A DNA stretch of 53,503 nucleotides from Candidatus Enterococcus wittei (GTDB lineage Bacteria > Bacillota > Bacilli > Lactobacillales > Enterococcaceae). This document shows positions 1 through 8,584 of this stretch, piece by piece; position 1 is the stretch's first letter; each line of letters begins with the position of its first letter. The position numbers were made by a program, and so were the translations under genes. The notes under the pieces were generated by a model. It saw only the letters and a program-made list of their open reading frames with translations. It had not been told where the DNA came from and did not search any database. The DNA is taken from NCBI RefSeq assembly GCF_002140175.1, contig NZ_NGMO01000002.1, forward strand, positions 266,927 through 320,429, given 5' to 3'.

Positions 1-2562
1 ACTTATATCAAAATGATAGAAAATGATCAGGATGATTTTTTTATTGAAAAAGAACGTAAAGCAAAGATCATCCAGTCGTTAGAGCGAACAAAAGCATTCG
101 ATGATTTTGAGAGGAAAGAACAGTTACAAACTGTCTTTGAAGAGATGAGCAATGATGATCCCACTGATTTTATGCTGTTTCTATCTACGGTTTCTTCAAC
201 CAAACATAATGTAAATAGTATCCATTTGTGCGGATTCACGGTATATAAAAAAAATGAGCACTTTCTCGTGATGAAAGTGGACAAACAACGAAGCTTCGAC
301 AACGAAACCGTCACTTGTTTTAAGATTCCTTCAGGGCATATTGTAGAATTAAGCCAATTATTTTGGGGAGAACGTGGTTATGTAAGACGAGGAACAGAGG
401 ACATCTTTAAGAGTTTAGCTGATCTTTCAAGTGAGGTTAAAGCGATCCCAGCCATAACCATGCAGCACCAAAAGACTGAAAATTGTGTGACTAGTGAAGT
501 AGAAGCTTCATTAAGAACGATCTTGTTCAATTGTCGAACAGACATTTTTAATTTATCTGAGAAAGCGAAGGTAACTCCTAAATGGAATTTGGGACATTAT
601 GAGCCGACGATAGAAATGCGAAAACGATTTGTTACTGCTATGAAAGGTGAGGATGAAGGCTGGGATCAACATTTTGATTATCTCTTTGATTATTACCTCT
701 GTAGAAAAGGGAAACTTGTCAGTGGCTCTTCTTTAGCAACTTGTGCAAGGGATGTAATCAGATGTTTGGAAATTCAAGAGGCTTTTTCCATGGATACATA
801 TATTTCAGAAATGTTGAAAAATGGTGGTCAAATACCAATGGAGAATGGTCCATTTAAAGAAGAAAAAATAAGAGGAATTGATCCATCAAACATGTTAAAT
901 CATAGGTCAATCAAAGAAGTGGATTATGTTATTTTAAGAAATGCTATAGAAGGAAATGAGTATAAAATCAAACTATTGAACGAGCGACTCCCATTCATAA
1001 AAATTCAACGAGCGGAGGAAATAACTCGGTACATTATTTCTCGTTTGGAAGATAAAAATCAAGAAATAGATGCAGAAATACAACGTCGCAAAGAAATAGA
1101 AATGAAAGCAAAAGAATTTGAAAAAAGAGTCGATATGCTAGCTTTGACTTTATCACTAAAAGAAAATGATCAATTCTTTCAGACAGGGAAATGTTATCAA
1201 CTATTGTTTTCAACTTATATCAAAATGATAGAAAATGATAGGAATGATTTTTTTATCGAAAAAGACCGTAAGGAAAAGATCATTCAGTCGTTAGAGCGAA
1301 CAAAAGCATTCTATGATTTTGTGAATATAGAACAACTACAATCAGTTTTTGAAAAGATGATCAATGATGATCCAACAGATTTTATGCTTTTTCCAATTGC
1401 TTTTTTAACTAGCCTAGATAAAACGAAATCTCATTTGTGTGGATTCACGGTATATAAAAAAAATGAGGACTTTCTCGTAATGAAAGTGGATAAAGATCGA
1501 AGCTTCGATAACAAGAATGTCACCTATTTTAAGATTCCTTCAAAGAACACTGAAAAATTAAGCCGATTATTTTTTGAAACATGTCACTATATTAAAATAC
1601 TAGAACCATTTGCCATCTTTTTAAGCCTTCTTGATCTTTCAAATGGGTTTAAAACGATCCCAGCCATAACCATGCAGCACCAAAAGACTAGAAATTGTGT
1701 GGTTAGTGAAGTAGAGGCTTCATTAAGAATGATCTTATTCAATTGTCGAACAGACATTTTAAGTTTATCTGAGAAAGCGAAGGTAACTCCTAAATGGAAT
1801 TTGGCACATTCCGAGTCAACTTTAGAAATGAGAAAAAGATTTCTTTTTGCTGTGAAAGGCGAGCATAAAGACTGGAATCGAAATTTTGGTTATATCTTCG
1901 ATTATTATCTATATAGAAAAGGGAAGCTTGGAGAAGGAAATTATTCATATGATAAAAAACTGAGCAGTTTATGGTATGAAGAAATTCAGTCTATCTTCTC
2001 TATGGATCTTTATATTTTAGAAACATTGAATAATGGAGGGCAAATTCGAAAAACTGGTGTTCCACTTCTACAAAAAAATATCAGTGGAATTGACCCACCA
2101 CAAATCTTATATGGGAGAAAAATAAAAAAAATAGATTCTATGGATCTACTAGAATATGCCTTAACAAAAAATACAGATAAGATCAATCTATTTAAAGCAC
2201 GACTTTCTTCCATGAAGATTCCCAGAGCAAAAGAAATAACAAGATACATCATTTCCTGTTTAAAATACAAAAATAAGGAAATAGAGTTAGAAATACAGCG
2301 ACGCGAAGAAATAAAAAAGAGAAGGGAAAATGAGAAATATTCCAAGCAAACATTGAATCAATTAGTATCGAAGGTTACCCCAAATCGGTCAGTAAGTCAT
2401 TCACAATCAATATCGGGTACTTTAAATGAAGAATCAACACTCTCTTTTTTAATTGGTAGAGCCTTCGCTTATTTGATCGGTAAAAGAAGTGAGAACGAGT
2501 CCCAAAAGAGAGAATCGCTAGTCAATAAGAATAAAGGTTCAATCAGTAGATGGTGTAAGTAA
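1..2562 (+). CDS. multi-module protein of an unrecognised family, 5' end outside window
   Basis: The reading frame is open to the left edge (the first four codons read TYIK), so the start lies outside; the first internal Met is at position 13 and 849 residues follow it. I do not recognise the family. It has two copies of a ~400-residue module; the second begins near nt 1102 with MKAKEFEKRVDM, matching the N-terminus of the single-module genes downstream. Each copy carries the conserved His (nt 223, 1432), an Asp 19 residues later (nt 280, 1489), and Gln-x3-Asn-Cys (Cys at nt 484 and 1696), then a second invariant Cys in FNC 16 residues on. A Lys/Glu-rich probable coiled coil ends each module. 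The C-terminal tail starts with TLNQLVSK and includes a short hydrophobic stretch, then basic residues. No membrane segment is evident; the presence of a signal peptide cannot be judged. A clan CE thiol enzyme is inferred, not shown. Confidence 0.85.
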   Translation, partial: TYIKMIENDQDDFFIEKERKAKIIQSLERTKAFDDFERKEQLQTVFEEMSNDDPTDFMLFLSTVSSTKHNVNSIHLCGFTVYKKNEHFLVMKVDKQRSFDNETVTCFKIPSGHIVELSQLFWGERGYVRRGTEDIFKSLADLSSEVKAIPAITMQHQKTENCVTSEVEASLRTILFNCRTDIFNLSEKAKVTPKWNLGHYEPTIEMRKRFVTAMKGEDEGWDQHFDYLFDYYLCRKGKLVSGSSLATCARDVIRCLEIQEAFSMDTYISEMLKNGGQIPMENGPFKEEKIRGIDPSNMLNHRSIKEVDYVILRNAIEGNEYKIKLLNERLPFIKIQRAEEITRYIISRLEDKNQEIDAEIQRRKEIEMKAKEFEKRVDMLALTLSLKENDQFFQTGKCYQLLFSTYIKMIENDRNDFFIEKDRKEKIIQSLERTKAFYDFVNIEQLQSVFEKMINDDPTDFMLFPIAFLTSLDKTKSHLCGFTVYKKNEDFLVMKVDKDRSFDNKNVTYFKIPSKNTEKLSRLFFETCHYIKILEPFAIFLSLLDLSNGFKTIPAITMQHQKTRNCVVSEVEASLRMILFNCRTDILSLSEKAKVTPKWNLAHSESTLEMRKRFLFAVKGEHKDWNRNFGYIFDYYLYRKGKLGEGNYSYDKKLSSLWYEEIQSIFSMDLYILETLNNGGQIRKTGVPLLQKNISGIDPPQILYGRKIKKIDSMDLLEYALTKNTDKINLFKARLSSMKIPRAKEITRYIISCLKYKNKEIELEIQRREEIKKRRENEKYSKQTLNQLVSKVTPNRSVSHSQSISGTLNEESTLSFLIGRAFAYLIGKRSENESQKRESLVNKNKGSISRWCK

Positions 2563-2799
2563 ACAAAAAACAGTAAAGATAGCATAGACATACGAACAGC
2601 TATAATGTTTTTACGATTCTATTTGCTTACACTAGACTAAGTATTAGGTAAATGGAAAGAAAAAACGATTTGTGATGAATAGTGTGCTTCGATATATTTA
2701 TCAAATTAGGATAGGTTGAAAAATGGAGCTATTTTATTAGATACAAATTAGTTTGCGCAATCTCTTTGGGGAGCAATGCCTGAAATATGGAGATATTAA

Positions 2800-2958
2800 A
2801 TGCCAAAATCAACAATGAAAAAGAAAATACGGGGAACATTTATCTTTGAAAGAAGACGAGCAGTACAAGATAAGAATCCATTAGGGTCGAGAAAAATAAA
2901 AAGAGAAATCTGTGAGCCATCCAACTATAAAGGAAGAATTCATATGAGAAAGACCTAG
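2800..2958 (+). CDS. possible small basic protein, 52 aa
   Basis: An ATG frame of 52 codons lies in the 745-bp gap between the first two module genes. A GGAGA sequence ends about 7 nt before the ATG. The product is very rich in Lys and Arg, begins MPKSTMKKK and has no recognisable domain. It may be chance, or debris of the duplications that shaped this locus. Apart from this frame and the relict gene start near 3200, I see nothing in 2563-3307. Confidence 0.2.
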   Translation: MPKSTMKKKIRGTFIFERRRAVQDKNPLGSRKIKREICEPSNYKGRIHMRKT

Positions 2959-3190
2959 TTGGAGTAGTAATACCTTCTAAATTCATTGTATTATTGAAAA
3001 AATCATAATTCGAGCATTAACCTCCCTCATAAATAAGCGAAAAATATACCATACAAGTAGTAACCATGAGTCAAACTCCTAATGTGAACAACTATGAAAA
3101 ATTGATTTTGTAAACTTAAGTATGAAAAAATGGAAGGGATAAGCCTTATCTATTGAATATACATATATCTATGCTTGTGAAATCTACTTT

Positions 3191-3262
3191 CTATTTTGAA
3201 GGTATCTTATGCTAACAGAAGAGAAAAAACAGAAAGGCAAATACTGGGAAAAGAACTATTAG
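3191..3262 (+). pseudogene. relict 5' end of a module gene
   Basis: CTATTTTGAAGG, then ATGCTAACAGAAGAGAAAA (ATG at 3209), closely resembles the leader and first codons of the two single-module genes at 8585 and 10217 (TTTGGAGG, then ATGTTAACGACAGAAG or ATGTTGACGAAAGAGG). The Shine-Dalgarno has decayed from GGAGG to GAAGG, and the frame stops after 17 codons at 3262. An AATATACATA element near 3157 also matches the leaders of the later genes. It looks like the remains of a module gene whose body was lost or moved into the neighbouring fusion gene. Confidence 0.55.
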
Positions 3263-3307
3263 ACTGTATAACAAAAAAATTATAAATTTTTATTTTGGAG
3301 GAAAAAT

Positions 3308-6300
3308 ATGATGAAGGATAATGAGGAAAATTATAATGAATTTGCAACAAAAGCAAATATACTTGCTTTAGCTTTAGCGCTAAAAGACAACGAGGATAGA
3401 TTCTTTAGGACAGACAAAGATTATCAGTTACTTTTTTCAACCTATATCAGAATGATTGATCTTGATAAAAAGGAGTTTTTTATTGAAAAAGAGCGAAAAA
3501 ATAAGGTTATGAAATCATTAGAGCGAACGATTGCGTTTTATGATTTTAAGAATAAAGAACAGATACAATCTGTCTTTGAAGAAATGGTCAACAATGATCC
3601 AACTGATTTTATGATTTTTCCATCTAGTTTTTATATAGAAGGATTTGTGGGAGTTGCCCCACACTATATTGGCTTAACAGTGTATAAAAAAAATAATCGC
3701 TTGATCGTGATGAAAGTCGATAAAGAAAGACACTATGATTATAGCAATGTAACCTGCTTTGAAATCCCTTTAACAAAAATGGCGGATTTAAGTCAATTAT
3801 TTTTTTGGGGACGTGACTATGAAGCGAGAGAACCTTACTACGTATTAAGTAGGCTTGCTGAATTTTCAAGTGATATTAACCCCATCTTAGCCTTAAGCAT
3901 GAAGCAGCAAACTGCTGCTAACTGTATGGTAAATGAATTAGAAGCTTCTTTAAAGACGACGTTATTTAATTGTCGAGTAGACATCTCTTGTTTAAATCCA
4001 AAGGTTTCGGTCACACCTAAGTGGAATCCGAAAAAAGAGTCGACTTTAGAAATGCGAAGACGATTTCTTTTAGCTCTAAAAGGCGATGATCCTGTATGGA
4101 ATCAACATTTTGATTATATCTTCGATTATTATCTCTGTAGAAAAGGGAAACTTGGTGAAATTGATTCATCAAAGTTTTTTCTGACGGATGAGTGGTGGTA
4201 TCGGCAAATTCGTTCAAGCTTTTCTATGGATCCTTATATCCCAGAGATATTGGAATGTAATGGACATATCCCAGTTGTTAAGGAAGATCAAATGAAAGAA
4301 AACATTAAAAAGTGGTTGGGTCCTCGAAATAAATTACGCCAAAAAGATATTAGAGATTGTGAAGTGGAGGAACTAATTCAAGGTAAAGAACAAAATAGCT
4401 ATAAGATTAAAATATTAAACGCTCGATTACTTTCAATGAAAATCGAATTGGCTAGAGAAGTGGCGGAGTTCAACATTACTTGTTTGAGAGAAAAAAATAA
4501 AGAAATAGACGCAGAGCTACAACGACGTAAAGAAATAGATGCAGAACTACAACAACGCAAAAAACTAGAAATGAAGGCGAAAGAATTTGAAAAAAGAGTG
4601 GATATGCTAGTCTTAGCTTTATCATTAAAAGAAAATGAACGATTTTTTAAGGCAAAAGAAGAGTATCAATTACTGTTTTCAACTTATATCAAAATGATAA
4701 GGAACGATCAGGACAGTTTTTTTATTGGAGAAGAACGAAAAGCAAAGATCATTCAGTCTTTGAAAAGAACGAAAGCTTTCTATCAATTTAAGAAGAAAAA
4801 ACAACTCCAAGCAGTCTTCGAAAAGCTGAAAAACGATGACCCCACTGATTTTATGCTGTTTCCAACTACAGTTTCTTCAAGCAGAGATAATGAAAATAGT
4901 GTCCATTTATGTGGATTTACGGTGTATAAAAAAAATGAGCACTTCCTCGTGATGAAAGTGGATAAAGAACGAAGCTTCGACAACGAGATCGTCACTTGTT
5001 TTAAGATTCCTTTCAGCCACATTGCAAAATTAAGTCAATTATTTTGGCGGGAACGTGATTATATAAGGCGAAGTACAAAGGACATCTTTAAGAGCCTTAA
5101 GGAGCTTTCAAGTGAGATTAAAGCGATCCCTATAACCATGCAATACGAAGAGTCGGGTGAACATGCAGTTAGTAAAGTGGAAGATTCGTTAAAAACGATC
5201 TTATTCAATTGTCGAACAGACATTTTTAATTTAACTGAGACTCCGCAGGTAATCCTTAAATGGAATCTGGCACATTCTGAGCCAACGATAGAAATGCGAA
5301 AACGATTTGTTACTGCCATGAAAGGCGAGGACGAAGGTTGGAATCAACATTTTGATTATCTCTTTGATTATTATTTATGCGGAAAAGGAAAACTAGTCAG
5401 TGACTCTTCTTTAGACATTCGAGCACACGATCTTAGAAGATATTGGGAAATGCAAGAAACTTTCTCCATGGATCTCTACATTCCAGAAATGTTGAAAAAT
5501 AGCGGTCAAATGTCAACCAAAAATACCGAGTTGTCACAAGAAAAAATAATTGGAATTGATTCGTCAGGCTTGCTAAATAAGAGTGCGATCAAAGAAATAA
5601 ATTCTATTGAATTAGGGAACGCTCTAGAAGCTAATATGTATAAAATCAAACTGTTTAACGAGCGACTTCCTTTCATACACATTCAACGAGCAAGAGAAAT
5701 AACCCTATATATCATTTCACGTTTGGAAGACAAAAATAAAGAAATAGAGGCAGAAATACAACGACGTAAAGAATTAGAAATGAAGGCGAAAGAATTTGAA
5801 AAAAGAGTGGATATGCTAGTCTTAGCTTTATCATTAAAAGAAAATGATCGATTTTTTAAGGCAAAAGAAGAGTATCAATTACTGTTTTCAACTTATATCA
5901 AAATGATAGAAAATGATCATGACAATTTTTTTATTGAAAAAGAACAAAAGGAAAAGATCATTCAGTCATTAGAGCGAACGAAAGCACTTTATGATTTTGA
6001 GCAGAAAGAACAGTTACAAGCTATCTTTGAAAAGATGGGCAACGATGATCCTACTGATTTTATGCTGTTTCTATCTGCAGTTTCTTCAAGTAGAGATAAT
6101 GAAAATAGTGTTCATTTACGTGGATTTACGGTATATAAAAAAAATGAGCACTTCCTCGTGATGAAAGTGGACAAACAACGAAGCTTCGACAACGAGATCG
6201 TCACTTATTTTAAGATTCCTTTCAGCCACATTGCAGAATTAAGTCAATTATTTTTGGGGGAACGTGGTTATGTAAGACGAGGAACAAATGACATCTTTAA

Positions 6301-8446
6301 GAGCCTTAAGGAGCTTTCAAGTGAGGTTAAAGTGACCTCCACCCTAATCATGCAATACGAAGAGCTGGGTGAACATGTAGTTAGTGAAGTGGAAGATTCG
6401 TTAAAAACGATCTTATTCAATTGCCGAACAGACATTTTTAATTTATCTGAGACTCCGAAGGTCATCCTTAAATGGAATTTGGCATATTCTGAGCCAACGA
6501 TAGAAATGCGAAAACGATTTGTTACTGCCATGAAAGGCGAGGACGAAGGTTGGAATCAACATTTTGATTATCTCTTTGATTATTATTTATGCGGAAAAGG
6601 AAAACTAGTCAGTGACTCTTCTTTAGACATTCGAGCACACGATCTTAGAAGATATTGGGAAATGCAAGAAACTTTCTCCATGGATCTCTACATTCCAGAA
6701 ATGTTGAAAAATAGCGGTCAAATGTCAACCAAAAATACCGAGTTGTCACAAGAAAAAATAATTGGAATTGATTCGTCAGGCTTGCTAAATAAGAGTGCGA
6801 TCAAAGAAATAAATTCTATTGAATTAGGGAACGCTCTAGAAGCTAATATGTATAAAATCAAACTGTTTAACGAGCGACTTCCTTTCATACACATTCAACG
6901 AGCAAGAGAAATAACCCTATATATCATTTCACGTTTGGAAGACAAAAATAAAGAAATAGAGGCAGAAATACAACGACGTAAAGAATTAGAAATGAAGGCG
7001 AAAGAATTTGAAAAAAGAGTGGATATGCTAGTCTTAGCTTTATCATTAAAAGAAAATGATCGATTTTTTAAGGCAAAAGAAGAGTATCAATTACTGTTTT
7101 CAACTTATATCAAAATGATAGAAAATGATCATGACAATTTTTTTATTGAAAAAGAACGAAAGGAAAAGATCATTCAGTCATTAGAGCGAACGAAAGCACT
7201 TTATGATTTTGAGCAGAAAGAACAGTTACAAACAGTCTTTGAAAAAATGAGAAACAATGATCCTACTGATTTTATGCTGTTTCTATCTGCGGTTTCTTCC
7301 AGAAGATATAATACAGACAGGATTCATTTGTGTGGATTCACGGTATATAAAAAAAATGAGCACTTCCTCGTGATGAAAGTGGACAAACAACGAAGCTTCG
7401 ACAACGAAACCGTCACCTGTTTTGTGATTCCTTCCAGTCACATTGCAGAATTAAGTCAATTATTTTCGGGGGAACGTGGTTATGTAAGACGAGGAACAAA
7501 TGACATCTTTAAGAGCCTTAAGGATCTTTCAATCGAGGTTAAAGCTATATCAGCTATAACCATGAAATACCAAGAGCCGGGAGAACATATAGTTAGTGAA
7601 GTGGAAGCTTCGTTAAGAATGATTTTGTTCAATTGTCGAACAGACATTTTTAGTTTATCTGAGAAAGCGATGGTAAATCCTAAATGGAATTTGGCACATT
7701 CTGAGCCAACGATAGAAATGCGAAAACGATTTGTTACTGCCATGCAGGGCGAGGATGAAGGCTGGAATCAACATTTTGATTATCTCTTTGATTATTACCT
7801 CTGTAGAAAAGGGAAACTTGTCAGTGACTCTTCTCTAACCACTCAAGCACATGATCCGATAAGATATTTGAAAATTCAAAAGATTTTTTCCATGGATCCC
7901 TACATCTCAGAAATGTTGAAAAATGGCGGACAAATATCAACGGAGAAATCTTCGCTGAAAGAAGAAAAAATAAGAGAAATTGATCCAACAGGCAGGTTAT
8001 ATATGAACCCAATCAGAGAAATGCCTTTTCTTAATTTAAAAAATGCCATAAAAGAAAATGAGTATAAAATCAAGCTATTTAACGAACGATTACCATTCAT
8101 AAAAATCCAACGAGCGGAAGAAATAACCCAGTACATTATCTCTCGTTTGGAAGACAAAAATAAAGAAATAGGCGCAGAACTACAACAACGTGAAGAAATA
8201 GAAAAGAGAAGGCAAAACGAGAAAAGTTACAATCAAGCATTGAATCAATTAGTATCAAAAAATGTCTCTGAGAGTACCAAGAGTTTTCAGAAAACACCTA
8301 TCGGTTCGAACGAAAAAGACACAGTTGAAAAATCAGAATTGACTGTACTTAAGGATAAAGTGAAAATAGCACAACACGAATTTCGAAATTCTAGCCCACA
8401 AGACGTGGGAAGTGCAAAAAAACGGAAAATACAAATCGAAAAATAA
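3308..8446 (+). CDS. four-module giant protein of the same unrecognised family
   Basis: This encodes 1712 aa from an ATG six nt after GGAGG (3297-3301). Modules are at about residues 1-421, 422-824, 825-1228 and 1229-1712; the last three start in frame at MKAKEFEKRVDM (nt 4571, 5780, 6992). Each has an N-terminal helical part with YQLLFSTYI, an invariant DPTDFM, then His and, 19 residues on, Asp inside VMKVDK. Module 1 keeps Gln-x3-Asn-Cys (Cys206). Modules 2-4 have Glu-His instead of Asn-Cys (His619, 1023, 1427), although the downstream FNC Cys and the W-NQHFDY-FDYYL block remain. If the Cys is catalytic, only the first module could be active. A tail starting LNQLVSK occurs only at the true C-terminus. 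No signal peptide or transmembrane helix is visible. Clan CE fold is inference; cytosolic or non-classically exported location is unknown. Confidence 0.88.
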   Translation: MMKDNEENYNEFATKANILALALALKDNEDRFFRTDKDYQLLFSTYIRMIDLDKKEFFIEKERKNKVMKSLERTIAFYDFKNKEQIQSVFEEMVNNDPTDFMIFPSSFYIEGFVGVAPHYIGLTVYKKNNRLIVMKVDKERHYDYSNVTCFEIPLTKMADLSQLFFWGRDYEAREPYYVLSRLAEFSSDINPILALSMKQQTAANCMVNELEASLKTTLFNCRVDISCLNPKVSVTPKWNPKKESTLEMRRRFLLALKGDDPVWNQHFDYIFDYYLCRKGKLGEIDSSKFFLTDEWWYRQIRSSFSMDPYIPEILECNGHIPVVKEDQMKENIKKWLGPRNKLRQKDIRDCEVEELIQGKEQNSYKIKILNARLLSMKIELAREVAEFNITCLREKNKEIDAELQRRKEIDAELQQRKKLEMKAKEFEKRVDMLVLALSLKENERFFKAKEEYQLLFSTYIKMIRNDQDSFFIGEERKAKIIQSLKRTKAFYQFKKKKQLQAVFEKLKNDDPTDFMLFPTTVSSSRDNENSVHLCGFTVYKKNEHFLVMKVDKERSFDNEIVTCFKIPFSHIAKLSQLFWRERDYIRRSTKDIFKSLKELSSEIKAIPITMQYEESGEHAVSKVEDSLKTILFNCRTDIFNLTETPQVILKWNLAHSEPTIEMRKRFVTAMKGEDEGWNQHFDYLFDYYLCGKGKLVSDSSLDIRAHDLRRYWEMQETFSMDLYIPEMLKNSGQMSTKNTELSQEKIIGIDSSGLLNKSAIKEINSIELGNALEANMYKIKLFNERLPFIHIQRAREITLYIISRLEDKNKEIEAEIQRRKELEMKAKEFEKRVDMLVLALSLKENDRFFKAKEEYQLLFSTYIKMIENDHDNFFIEKEQKEKIIQSLERTKALYDFEQKEQLQAIFEKMGNDDPTDFMLFLSAVSSSRDNENSVHLRGFTVYKKNEHFLVMKVDKQRSFDNEIVTYFKIPFSHIAELSQLFLGERGYVRRGTNDIFKSLKELSSEVKVTSTLIMQYEELGEHVVSEVEDSLKTILFNCRTDIFNLSETPKVILKWNLAYSEPTIEMRKRFVTAMKGEDEGWNQHFDYLFDYYLCGKGKLVSDSSLDIRAHDLRRYWEMQETFSMDLYIPEMLKNSGQMSTKNTELSQEKIIGIDSSGLLNKSAIKEINSIELGNALEANMYKIKLFNERLPFIHIQRAREITLYIISRLEDKNKEIEAEIQRRKELEMKAKEFEKRVDMLVLALSLKENDRFFKAKEEYQLLFSTYIKMIENDHDNFFIEKERKEKIIQSLERTKALYDFEQKEQLQTVFEKMRNNDPTDFMLFLSAVSSRRYNTDRIHLCGFTVYKKNEHFLVMKVDKQRSFDNETVTCFVIPSSHIAELSQLFSGERGYVRRGTNDIFKSLKDLSIEVKAISAITMKYQEPGEHIVSEVEASLRMILFNCRTDIFSLSEKAMVNPKWNLAHSEPTIEMRKRFVTAMQGEDEGWNQHFDYLFDYYLCRKGKLVSDSSLTTQAHDPIRYLKIQKIFSMDPYISEMLKNGGQISTEKSSLKEEKIREIDPTGRLYMNPIREMPFLNLKNAIKENEYKIKLFNERLPFIKIQRAEEITQYIISRLEDKNKEIGAELQQREEIEKRRQNEKSYNQALNQLVSKNVSESTKSFQKTPIGSNEKDTVEKSELTVLKDKVKIAQHEFRNSSPQDVGSAKKRKIQIEK
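4500..4559 (+). repeat. 30-bp tandem duplication in the module 1-2 linker
   Basis: Two near-identical 30-bp units encode EIDAELQRRK and EIDAELQQRK back to back. They lengthen the charged linker helix between modules 1 and 2 by ten residues. The other junctions carry a single unit. Confidence 0.75.
5274..5945 (+). repeat. 672-bp perfect direct repeat, copy A
   Basis: This segment covers the C-terminal half of module 2 and the N-terminal quarter of module 3. It matches 6486-7157 base for base as far as I can compare by eye, with a period of 1212 bp (404 codons). Differences resume at 5273 and 5946. Neighbouring module sequence outside the repeat differs at many sites, so the identity is a recent event. 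Confidence 0.85.
6486..7157 (+). repeat. 672-bp perfect direct repeat, copy B
   Basis: Second copy of 5274-5945, covering the end of module 3 and the start of module 4 of the giant protein. The repeat frame keeps the reading frame intact, so module number could grow or shrink by homologous recombination. Confidence 0.85.
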
Positions 8447-8584
8447 TCGTGATCCTAAATTTAATGTTACTAATCTCGAAAATAACCATATAATCCTGAG
8501 CATGAAAAGAAAGTGGAAATCAGTCATGAATTTCTTCGAATATACATAAAGCTCTACTGGGTCTAACTGGTTTGGAGGAACCGT

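Noticed and set aside
2010-2345. Minus-strand open frame of 111 codons inside the first module gene
   Set aside because: It mirrors the AT-rich, Lys/Glu-rich helix coding strand, has no ribosome binding site, and similar minus frames recur under each module copy.
5059-7743. Repeated minus-strand frames (about 87 codons, MAVTNRFRIS) under modules 2-4
   Set aside because: They occur at the same place under each module because the modules are duplicates; no start signals, and the plus strand explains the sequence.
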